From JBFWVR01 sp050246635 (GTDB taxonomy: Bacteria > Acidobacteriota > Vicinamibacteria > Vicinamibacterales > UBA2999): a stretch of DNA of 64,000 nucleotides. Shown here piece by piece: positions 37,052 to 43,874 of the stretch; positions within the stretch are counted from its first letter, which is position 1, and every line of letters begins with the position of its first letter. The stretch covers positions 62,001-126,000 of the forward strand of contig JBFWVR010000002.1 in assembly GCA_050246635.1 (NCBI GenBank). Reading direction: 5' to 3'. The notes beneath the pieces were generated by a model. The model made no database searches, was not told where the DNA came from, and saw nothing but the letters and a program-made list of their open reading frames with translations. Both the position numbers and the translations under genes were made by a program.

Positions 37052-38191
37052 CTATTCCGCATAGCGCGTGAGCACCTCCGCGACGAACGTCGCCGCGGCG
37101 GCGTCGGTCGGCAGGAGCTCGGCGTGCCGGGCGCGCATCTCGCGTTCGATGGCGCCGACCGTGCGCACGCCGTCGCAGAGTTCGAGCACGGACTGGCGAG
37201 CACGCCCGACCGCCGAGAGCACCGGCACGCGATCGGGGAGCGTGCGCGCCAGATCCTCGGCGGCGATGAGCATGCCGCCGAAGGTGGAGTGCCGGAAGCG
37301 GGCGCGCTCCCCGCCGTCCGCGCCGCGGACGACCACCCGCCAATCCAGCACCGTCTCGGCCGGCCTGGCCCGCAGCGTGATGTCGATGCGGTCGCCCGGC
37401 GCGACAGCGACAGGCCGATCAATCGGCAGCACCGCCAGTCGCCGGTCGATGCGACGGGGATCACCGGGGCCGTTGGTCATCGTGACCCCAGGCGCCAGGT
37501 CCGCGACGAACCACGCGGCCACCGCGTCCATCGCGCCGGCACGCGCGACGGAGAACGACGCCTCGCCCTCGAGCCGCTCGCCCTCCGCCGTCCGCAGATC
37601 GATGTGGAACAGGGGACGGCTGTCGGCGAGGAGCTGCGCCGGGTCCAGCCGCCGTGGGTACCCGGTGCACACCGCCATCGGACGCACGCACGACCAGTCG
37701 AGGTCCGCCACGGGCCTCGACCAGAACTCGACGGCGGTCCGCACCGCGTCGTCCGAGCACGGCGCGGCATGCACGGTGATGGCGCCCGGGACGATGCGGC
37801 CGCCGGGCTTCAGCAGGCGGCGGCGCGCGTCGGAGACGTACTGGACCACGCCGGCATCGAAGCCCACCTGGCCGATCTGATCCGTGACGATCACGTCGAC
37901 CGGTTCCGGCAACGTGGTCCAGGTGGAGACCTGGCGGATCACCTGCACGCGGTCGTCGAGGCCGTTGGCGTGAATCAGGTCGCGCGCGAGCCCGACGATC
38001 GGCCCCTCATCGATCGCGTAGACGCGTGACGCGCCGGCCTGGCAGGCGAGATAGCCGAGGATGCCCGTGCCCGAGCCCAGGTCGAGCACCACGTCACCCG
38101 GCCGGACGACGGCGGTGATGGCGCGGCGGAAGGCCTCGAGGCGCGGCTCGTCCGCGAGGTATTGCCGATGTTCGTCGAGGACCAGTGACAC
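37052..38191 (-). CDS. Arginine-methyltransferase-like enzyme fused to a C-terminal PqqD-like domain
   Basis: 379 residues. A PRMT-type SAM domain (1-145) has motif I VVLDLGSGTGILGY at 34-47 and the N-terminal DEHRQYLADEPRLEAFRRAI helix that marks this group. A beta-barrel like that of PRMTs follows (150-290), then a C-terminal PqqD-like winged helix (about 315-379: SVLELCDGVRTVGAIEREMRARH). The double-Glu loop of true PRMTs reads TDQIGQVGFDAG, so two glutamates are replaced by aspartates or lost. The fusion suggests that the enzyme itself docks the precursor leader. GTG start; 46 bp after the second precursor gene. Confidence 0.82.
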   Translation of the reverse strand: MSLVLDEHRQYLADEPRLEAFRRAITAVVRPGDVVLDLGSGTGILGYLACQAGASRVYAIDEGPIVGLARDLIHANGLDDRVQVIRQVSTWTTLPEPVDVIVTDQIGQVGFDAGVVQYVSDARRRLLKPGGRIVPGAITVHAAPCSDDAVRTAVEFWSRPVADLDWSCVRPMAVCTGYPRRLDPAQLLADSRPLFHIDLRTAEGERLEGEASFSVARAGAMDAVAAWFVADLAPGVTMTNGPGDPRRIDRRLAVLPIDRPVAVAPGDRIDITLRARPAETVLDWRVVVRGADGGERARFRHSTFGGMLIAAEDLARTLPDRVPVLSAVGRARQSVLELCDGVRTVGAIEREMRARHAELLPTDAAAATFVAEVLTRYAE

Positions 38192-38237
38192 GGTGGACGC
38201 GGGGAAGGTGTCGACTCGGGATCGATCCCGGCGGATC

Positions 38238-38402
38238 TCAGAGGCAGTTCATCTTCATGCGCGGGACGCCGGACTCGATGCGGGTCGCGCCGCCCGACTG
38301 CGTCAGCTTGGCGATCGAGCCGTACTCGGTCAGCTCCGGCGCCTGCCACCGGGCCTGGCGGTGCGGCTTCTGGTTCCCCTGGGAGTGAGCAGCATCAGCC
38401 AT
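38238..38402 (-). CDS. Lasso-type RiPP precursor peptide 2 (54 aa)
   Basis: 54 residues, too short for many gene finders. The leader contains W-QA-P-E-L-TEY-G-SIAKL-T-Q, matching the lasso leader pattern YxxPxLx3Gx5Tx with Trp in place of Tyr. Thr34 is two residues before the predicted cleavage. The predicted 19-residue core is SGGATRIESGVPRMKMNCL, with Glu8 placed for an eight-residue macrolactam ring to Ser1. It differs from precursor 1 at only two core positions (Val7 to Ile, Ser13 to Arg), while the leader N-termini differ widely. A TAAAGT box lies 9 nt before the ATG at 38412-38417. Confidence 0.8.
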   Translation of the reverse strand: MADAAHSQGNQKPHRQARWQAPELTEYGSIAKLTQSGGATRIESGVPRMKMNCL

Positions 38403-38449
38403 ACGCTGACAACTTTATCACCACCCGGCGGACCAGGCCGCCAGCCGCC

Positions 38450-38614
38450 TCACAGGCAGTTCATCTTCATGCTCGGCACGCCGGACTCGACACGGGTCGC
38501 GCCGCCCGACTGCGTGAGCTTCGAGATGCTGCCGTACTCGATGAGCGTCGGCCGCACGTAGGGACGCTTCGACGACGACGCGGGTTGCGACGGGGTCGGA
38601 CGTGAGTCGGCCAT
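38450..38614 (-). CDS. Lasso-type RiPP precursor peptide 1 (54 aa)
   Basis: 54 residues from the ATG at 38614, which has GGAG about 10 nt upstream. Residues 1-18 are a Pro/Ser-rich leader start; residues 19-35 read Y-VR-P-T-L-IEY-G-SISKL-T-Q, an exact fit to YxxPxLx3Gx5Tx. Cleavage after Gln35 would leave SGGATRVESGVPSMKMNCL, with Glu8 able to close an eight-residue ring. Encoded 42 bp after the cyclase and 47 bp before precursor 2. A TATCCT box at 38634-38639 may give it its own promoter. The core is inferred from the family rule, not proven. Confidence 0.85.
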   Translation of the reverse strand: MADSRPTPSQPASSSKRPYVRPTLIEYGSISKLTQSGGATRVESGVPSMKMNCL

Positions 38615-38656
38615 GAGGTGGGTCTCCGGTATCAGGATAGCACCAAGCTCGTGCAT

Positions 38657-40510
38657 TCAACGGGCTTCTGTCGACGCCGGCAGCCCCTGTCGCTCCCGGG
38701 CGTCCAGCCAGGCCTGCACCGCGATCGCGGACCAGATCCGGTCGGCGGCGCGAACCGGGATCCGGCCGGCGGCTCCCGCCATCTCGAAGAGCGGCTGCGG
38801 CCGGAGCCACCCGCGTTCTGCGAGCGGCGAGTGGCGCAGGCGCCGGCGCCAGTCGAGGCGCTCGACCGTGTCGGCCACGAGGAAGCCGTAGTCGGGCTGA
38901 TCCCGGCGCAGTCGTGTCTCATCCGGGAGACGGGTCCGGCCGGCCCTCAACAGGAGGGACTTGGGCCAGCCGTCACGCCACCGCTGGTCCTCGGGCAGGG
39001 CCAGGGCGAACTCCGCGATCCGCCGGTCCATGAAGGGTTGGCGGTCCTCGAGGCCCAGGCGCGCGGCCACGCGCTCCTGCTCGTCGTGGGCCGCGACCAC
39101 CGCGCCGTCGGTCGCGCTGAGGATGTGATCACGGACCGCGTGGGAGCGGGCGGCAACGGGCGGACGATGCAGCCGCAGGCGATCGGCGAGGTCGATGCGC
39201 CGGGCCCATGCCGCGTCGATCCAGGGCGGCACGGCGCCGCCCCGCCGGAACAGCCGGCGGGCCAGCTCGCGTCCCGCCGGGGGCACGAGCGGCCACAGGG
39301 CGTACCGCCACACGCCGGCCGTGCCGATGGACGCCGGCATCGCGACGCTCGCCCGCCAGTTCCGGAGGAACGCCAGCCACTGGCCTCGTACGAGCATGTC
39401 CGCGGCACGCCACTCGGAACCGAAGAACCACTCGTCGCCGCCGACGCCGGTCAGCATCGCTCCGATGCCCCGCTCGACCGCGCGCCGCCGGAGCCCCGCC
39501 GAGACCATGCCGGTGGGATACGACGGGATGTCCCATGTCGCACGGGCTTCCGCCCATGGATCGAAGTCCGTATCCGGCGGGACCCGCTCCCAGTCGGAGA
39601 CGCCCGTCTGCCGGAGCACCGCCCGCGCGACGGGAGTCTCGTCGACGGCCGGGTCGTCGTACCCGATGGTGAAGGCCGAGAGGGGCAGCCCCTGGGCGGC
39701 GGCGGACGCCAGGACGCTGCCGGAGTCGATCCCCCCGCTCAGCATGAGCCCGGGCGCCGGTTGGCCGGGCGGCACCTCCAGGTGATCACGCACGACGCGG
39801 TCGAACAGGTCCTGGAAGTGCTGCTCGTACTGCTCGTCGGAGCGATACCGGATCTCCCTGAAGCCGTCAAAGGTCCAGTACCTCGAGACGCGGCTTTGCC
39901 GGGGATCGGCGACGAGCAGGTGCGCAGGCGGCAGGCGGAAGACGCCGGCATACACGGTCTCCGTCGTGTGCACCGGATGGCCGGCGAGCCACTCCCCCAC
40001 CATGCCCTCGTTGATCGGCGTGCCGGGACCGGCCAGCGCGGCCAGGCTGGAGGCGACGCGCACCTGGTTGCCATCGACGGCGTGGAAGAGCGGGCGCCCC
40101 CCGAGCACGTCACGGGCGCACACGAGCCGTCGCAGGGCGGCGTCCCAGATGGCAACCGCGAAGGTGCCCGTGAGGCGGGCGAAGGCGTCTTCCCCCCACC
40201 GCGTGTAGGCGGCCAGCACCAACGCCGCGTCCGATGTGCCCGCCAGGTCGGCGGGCGGCAGATCCAGTGCCGCGCCCAGCGCGGCGCGTTCGACCAGCCG
40301 GCCGTCCAGCACGACCGACACGCGGCCATCGGTCGCGTGGCCGCTGCCGGTGACCTGCGGCAGCACGGCGAGGGCCGCCTCGGCCGACAGGTGCACCCGG
40401 GCGGCCCTTCCCCTGCCACGCAGCGTCGAGATGCACGCGGCGAGCGGCGCGACGTCGTCCGTGACGGCGGGATGCCCGTCACGGTGTACGAGCGCGGCGA
40501 GGCCGCTCAC
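38657..40510 (-). CDS. Asparagine-synthetase-like lasso cyclase
   Basis: 617 residues from the GTG at 40510 (GGAG 5 nt upstream); longer readings overlap the PqqD gene. The N-terminal glutaminase-like domain (about 1-200) lacks the Cys2 nucleophile (it begins SGLAAL), as in peptide cyclases that do not hydrolyse glutamine. The C-terminal synthetase domain has the ATP-pyrophosphatase loop SGGIDSGS near residue 258 and LTGVGGDEWFFGSEW near residue 355. Lasso cyclases adenylate an Asp or Glu side chain and join it to the peptide N-terminus. Immediately precedes two lasso-type precursors. Confidence 0.87.
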   Translation of the reverse strand: MSGLAALVHRDGHPAVTDDVAPLAACISTLRGRGRAARVHLSAEAALAVLPQVTGSGHATDGRVSVVLDGRLVERAALGAALDLPPADLAGTSDAALVLAAYTRWGEDAFARLTGTFAVAIWDAALRRLVCARDVLGGRPLFHAVDGNQVRVASSLAALAGPGTPINEGMVGEWLAGHPVHTTETVYAGVFRLPPAHLLVADPRQSRVSRYWTFDGFREIRYRSDEQYEQHFQDLFDRVVRDHLEVPPGQPAPGLMLSGGIDSGSVLASAAAQGLPLSAFTIGYDDPAVDETPVARAVLRQTGVSDWERVPPDTDFDPWAEARATWDIPSYPTGMVSAGLRRRAVERGIGAMLTGVGGDEWFFGSEWRAADMLVRGQWLAFLRNWRASVAMPASIGTAGVWRYALWPLVPPAGRELARRLFRRGGAVPPWIDAAWARRIDLADRLRLHRPPVAARSHAVRDHILSATDGAVVAAHDEQERVAARLGLEDRQPFMDRRIAEFALALPEDQRWRDGWPKSLLLRAGRTRLPDETRLRRDQPDYGFLVADTVERLDWRRRLRHSPLAERGWLRPQPLFEMAGAAGRIPVRAADRIWSAIAVQAWLDARERQGLPASTEAR

Positions 40511-40571
40511 GGGCGCGCTCCGGTTCGGGACGTCATGGGGAGGCGGCAGGACGGGCGCAACGGCCCGGGGA

Positions 40572-40865
40572 TCAGCGAGACGCGGCGGCGGGGACGAGGG
40601 TGACCAGGCCCTTGGCGACGAGCTGGTCGACCAGCGCCAGCACGTCGGCCTCGATCTGCTCGGCGGGGGCGTCGTACATCGCGGCGAGCGCGGCGACAGT
40701 GGACCCGAGGTCACGCTCCAGCAGCAGCGTCCAGACCTGCGTGCCGACCTCGTCCAGGCCGAAGTACACGCCGCTCTCGAGGTTGAGGATGATCGCCTCG
40801 GTGCCGAGTGCTCGAAAGACGATGTCCGGGCGGACGTCGACGCGGTGGTTGAGAGTGGCGGTCAT
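40572..40865 (-). CDS. PqqD-like RiPP recognition element (lasso B1-like)
   Basis: 97 residues, a stand-alone PqqD winged helix: a beta-strand N-terminus (VFRALGTEAIILNLESGVYFGLDEVGTQVWTLLLE) followed by helices to the C-terminus. Such proteins bind precursor leaders and deliver them to the peptidase and cyclase. It starts inside the stop of the flavoprotein gene (ATGA) and precedes the cyclase by about 60 bp. It is one of three PqqD-type domains in the window. Confidence 0.88.
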   Translation of the reverse strand: MTATLNHRVDVRPDIVFRALGTEAIILNLESGVYFGLDEVGTQVWTLLLERDLGSTVAALAAMYDAPAEQIEADVLALVDQLVAKGLVTLVPAAASR

Positions 40866-42034
40866 GAGTGCACGAAGCCGGCCAGCTGGCCGAGGAGCAC
40901 GCGCCGCGCCGGTGGGTGGCGCAGCAGCGCGAGGATGAAGTCACGGTGCCGGTTGAACTTCGCCGTGCGGCGCACGATGGGCATGATGCCGTCGGTGCGC
41001 GCCAGGTCGAAGAGCCGGTCGATGTCGGCGTCGCCGAGGCGCTCGGCCAGGTACCGCAGCGCCATCTGGGCGGTGAACTCGCGCTGGTACTCGCGGCGCC
41101 ACCGCCGCTCGAACTCGCGCAGGGTGGTCGCCGACAGGTCGTCGGACGCCAGCGCGCCGTCCAGGATCTCCGCCGCCAGCGTCCCGGACACCACGCTGTA
41201 GTAGATCCCGCCCCCTGTGGTCGGTTTGACGAGCCCCGCCGCGTCGCCCACGAGCAGGAGCCGCTCGCCGTAGCTGCGCCGCACCGTCGACAGCGGCAGC
41301 ATGCGCCGCCGTGGCTCGGGGACCTCGGGGCGATCGACGCCCCACGCGTCGGCGACACGGTCGAGCATGCGCGTGAAGTACAGGCCGGCGTCGCGCTCGG
41401 CCATCACGCCGATGCGCACGTGCGGTCCGGTCTCCCGCACGACCGGCACCGCCCAGGCAAACCCCTTCGGCGCGATGTCGGCCCCGAAGTGGATCTCGAC
41501 GGCGCCGGGGCGGCTGGCGGGAAGCTCGGCCTGCGCCGACTGCAGGAAGGACCGCGGCATGCCCAGGTCCAGCCGGCGCTGCAGGCCGTAGCTCGCGCCG
41601 CTGGCCAGGACCACGGCGCGGGCCTGCACGGCCTCGCCATCGTCGAGCACCAGGCGCGCCCCCACGGCGCTGGTCGCCAGGTCCGTGACCCGGCGGCTGT
41701 AGCGGATGTCGGCGCCCGCGGCGACCGCACGGGCGGCCAGGGCCTGGTCGAAGACCAGCCGGTCGATGACCACCGCCTCGATGTCCGGTGTGGTGTAGCT
41801 GAAGTCCTGTCCGGATGGTGCGACGAAGCGCACGGTGGACAGGTCGTTCAGGACTGCCTGGCGCGGCAGATCCAGGTCGTGGACCGCCTCGCGGGCCAGC
41901 ACGCCCGTGCAGTGGACGGGCGCGCCGCAGCCGTCGTGCTCCTCGTAGACCACGACGCCGTGGCCCCGCCCGGCGAGCCTGGCCGCCGCCGCGAGCCCCG
42001 CGGGCCCGCCGCCGATGATCGCCACGTCGAGCAT
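40862..42034 (-). CDS. Geranylgeranyl-reductase-family FAD oxidoreductase
   Basis: 390 residues. The FAD-binding GGGPAGLAAA lies at residues 8-17. Other motifs are CTGVLAREA (near 46), the mid-chain VVLASGASYGLQRRL, and LLVGDAAGLVKPTTGGGIYYSV (near 280), the flavin-tail motif of the geranylgeranyl reductase group. Members saturate isoprenoid double bonds or oxidise or halogenate other substrates. Its 4-bp overlap with the PqqD gene makes it the first gene of the RiPP operon. It could act on the peptide, on a lipid carrier, or on an unrelated isoprenoid; sequence does not decide. Confidence 0.83.
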   Translation of the reverse strand: MLDVAIIGGGPAGLAAAARLAGRGHGVVVYEEHDGCGAPVHCTGVLAREAVHDLDLPRQAVLNDLSTVRFVAPSGQDFSYTTPDIEAVVIDRLVFDQALAARAVAAGADIRYSRRVTDLATSAVGARLVLDDGEAVQARAVVLASGASYGLQRRLDLGMPRSFLQSAQAELPASRPGAVEIHFGADIAPKGFAWAVPVVRETGPHVRIGVMAERDAGLYFTRMLDRVADAWGVDRPEVPEPRRRMLPLSTVRRSYGERLLLVGDAAGLVKPTTGGGIYYSVVSGTLAAEILDGALASDDLSATTLREFERRWRREYQREFTAQMALRYLAERLGDADIDRLFDLARTDGIMPIVRRTAKFNRHRDFILALLRHPPARRVLLGQLAGFVHS

Positions 42035-42043
42035 GCGCCCCCG

Positions 42044-42049
42044 ATTATA
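42044..42049 (-). promoter_or_regulatory. TATAAT -10 box opening the RiPP operon
   Basis: Perfect TATAAT on the minus strand, 9 nt before the ATG at 42034 and just after the stop of the sugar transferase gene. No Shine-Dalgarno site fits in between. It lets the RiPP genes be transcribed independently of the polysaccharide operon. Confidence 0.6.
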
Positions 42050-42060
42050 TAGGGTGCTGC

Positions 42061-42666
42061 TCACAGCTTTGGTCCCCGGTGCTCCCATCGGCCCCGCAGC
42101 GTGATGCGAAACGACTGGGCAATGAGCCACAGGTCCAGGCAGAACCCGGCCCGTCGGCGGTACAGCAGGTCGTAGCGGAACTTCGCGGGCCGTGGCAGGT
42201 CCCGCGGCGCGAACACCTGCGCCAGCCCCGTCAGGCCCGGGCGGATGGTGTGCCGCTCCTCGTAGCCCCGGATGGCGCTGAGCGGCACCACCACACCAAC
42301 GGAGGTGGTGTCGGCCTCCCCCGGCCGCAGGGGCCGCGGACCGACGAAGCTCATGTCGCCGCGAAAGATGTTCCAGAGCTGCGGGAGCTCGTCCATCGCC
42401 GTGGCCCGGAGGAGACGTCCGACGCGCGTGATCCGTGGATCCGCGTCGACCGCCTGAATCGCGCCGGTGTTCCTCTCCGCATCGGGCACCATCGATCGAA
42501 ACTTGAAGGCCGGAAAGACCCGGCCGCCCAGGCCGACGCGCTCCTGCGTGAAGAACACCGGGCCGCCATCCTCGGCCTTGATGGCGGCGGCGATCAGGAT
42601 CCAGAGGGGCGCGGACAACACGAGGCCCGTGCCGGAGAGCAGCACGTCGAACGCGCGCTTCAGCAT
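42061..42666 (-). CDS. Initiating sugar transferase (polyprenyl-phosphate glycosyl-1-phosphate transferase)
   Basis: 201 residues, the short form with one N-terminal membrane helix (DVLLSGTGLVLSAPLWILIAAAIK) and a complete bacterial sugar transferase domain: VFFTQERVGLGG, FKFRSM, RATAMDELPQLWNIFRGDMSFVGPRPLRP. It loads the first sugar phosphate onto undecaprenyl phosphate at the inner membrane, starting repeat-unit assembly. Its start overlaps the end of the upstream GT4 gene by 7 bp. Last gene of the polysaccharide operon before the RiPP promoter. Confidence 0.92.
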   Translation of the reverse strand: MLKRAFDVLLSGTGLVLSAPLWILIAAAIKAEDGGPVFFTQERVGLGGRVFPAFKFRSMVPDAERNTGAIQAVDADPRITRVGRLLRATAMDELPQLWNIFRGDMSFVGPRPLRPGEADTTSVGVVVPLSAIRGYEERHTIRPGLTGLAQVFAPRDLPRPAKFRYDLLYRRRAGFCLDLWLIAQSFRITLRGRWEHRGPKL

Positions 42667-43874
42667 CGGGGTTGTTCCGCCGCCGGCGGGCCGCCGAGCG
42701 CCTCGGCAAGGCGCGCGACCTGTCCCTCCCGGCTGAACGCCGCCGAGGCCGCGCGTGCCCGCCGCCCCATCTCGGCCCGCTCCCCGGGCTGATCCGCCAG
42801 GCGCTCGACCGCCGCGGCGAGTGCCTGCGCGTCACCGGGCGGCACCCGGACACCGCACCCGTATTGCTCGATCACGGCCGCGGGCTCGGAGGCCGGCTCC
42901 ACCGCGGCAAGGCACGGACGTCCCGCGGCGAGGATCGGATACAGCTTGCTCGGCACGATGACCCCGGCGAGGCCCGGTCGCAGGGAGACCAGGCACACGT
43001 CCGCCGACGCGTACGTCCAGCGCAACGCCTCACGCGGCTGGTACGGGAGGAATCGCACGTTGGTGAGCCCGCGGGCGGTGGCGGCCGCCTCCAGCGCGCG
43101 CCGGCGATTGCCGTCGCCGACGAACAAGAACACCACGTCGTCTCGATGCGACAACACGGCCGCCGCGTCCATCACGACGTCGAGGTTCTGCGAGAGGCCG
43201 ATGTTGCCTGCGTGCAGCACGACGAACCGGTCCACGAGGCCATGCGCGGCAGCGAACGGGTTGTCCTTCGGCGACGGGACGATCGCCCGCGTGTCGGCCC
43301 AGTTGTGCACCACACGGATCCGCGACGGATCCGCGCCCTTGCCCTCGACGAGCCGCCGCTGCATGGTCTCGCCGATCGCGATGATCGTGTCGGCCCGCCG
43401 CACGATGGCCCGGTTCAGGCGCTCGAGCAGCCAGTCGACCAGGGGGCTGCGGAAGTCCTCGAGGAGCACCGCCACCTCGGGGAAGATGTCCTGGCAGTAG
43501 AAGACGAAGCGGCGGCGGCCGCGCGCCGCCAGCGCGACGAGGCCGATGATCGGCGGGTCGGTCATTGCGACCACGACGTCCTGCCGCGGCAGGCGGAGCG
43601 CCACGAGACAGGCCGAACAGAAGTACGTGAGGTAGTTGGCCGCGCGCCCCACGAAGCGACGAGGTGCGAACGTGGTTCCCGCCGCGCGCACGATGAGGAC
43701 GCCGTTGCGGACCTCGCGCGACGGCCGTCGCACGCCGGCCGCGTGGGAGTGCCCGGTGACCACGGTGACCTGCCAGCCGTAGCGCGAGACCAGGTCCTCG
43801 GCCAGCTCCGTCAGAAGCTGGCCGGTGGCCCCGGTGTCCGGCCAGTACGACCGGTTGAAGAACGCAACACGCAT
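42660..43874 (-). CDS. GT4 glycosyltransferase (WbuB-like)
   Basis: 404 residues with two Rossmann halves. The N-terminal acceptor half begins RVAFFNRSYWPDTGATGQLLTELAEDL; the C-terminal donor half has NIGLSQNLDVVMDAA and the segment CLVSLRPGLAGVIVPSKLYPILAAGRPCLA, typical of the WbuB branch. GTs of this type often act next to the initiating transferase, so it may add the second sugar. It shares a 4-bp overlap with the carbamoyltransferase gene. Confidence 0.9.
   Translation of the reverse strand: MRVAFFNRSYWPDTGATGQLLTELAEDLVSRYGWQVTVVTGHSHAAGVRRPSREVRNGVLIVRAAGTTFAPRRFVGRAANYLTYFCSACLVALRLPRQDVVVAMTDPPIIGLVALAARGRRRFVFYCQDIFPEVAVLLEDFRSPLVDWLLERLNRAIVRRADTIIAIGETMQRRLVEGKGADPSRIRVVHNWADTRAIVPSPKDNPFAAAHGLVDRFVVLHAGNIGLSQNLDVVMDAAAVLSHRDDVVFLFVGDGNRRRALEAAATARGLTNVRFLPYQPREALRWTYASADVCLVSLRPGLAGVIVPSKLYPILAAGRPCLAAVEPASEPAAVIEQYGCGVRVPPGDAQALAAAVERLADQPGERAEMGRRARAASAAFSREGQVARLAEALGGPPAAEQPRC

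Noticed and set aside
38657..40510. Ordinary asparagine synthetase B
   Set aside because: The N-terminal glutaminase Cys is missing and the gene is flanked by a PqqD-like protein and two lasso-type precursors.
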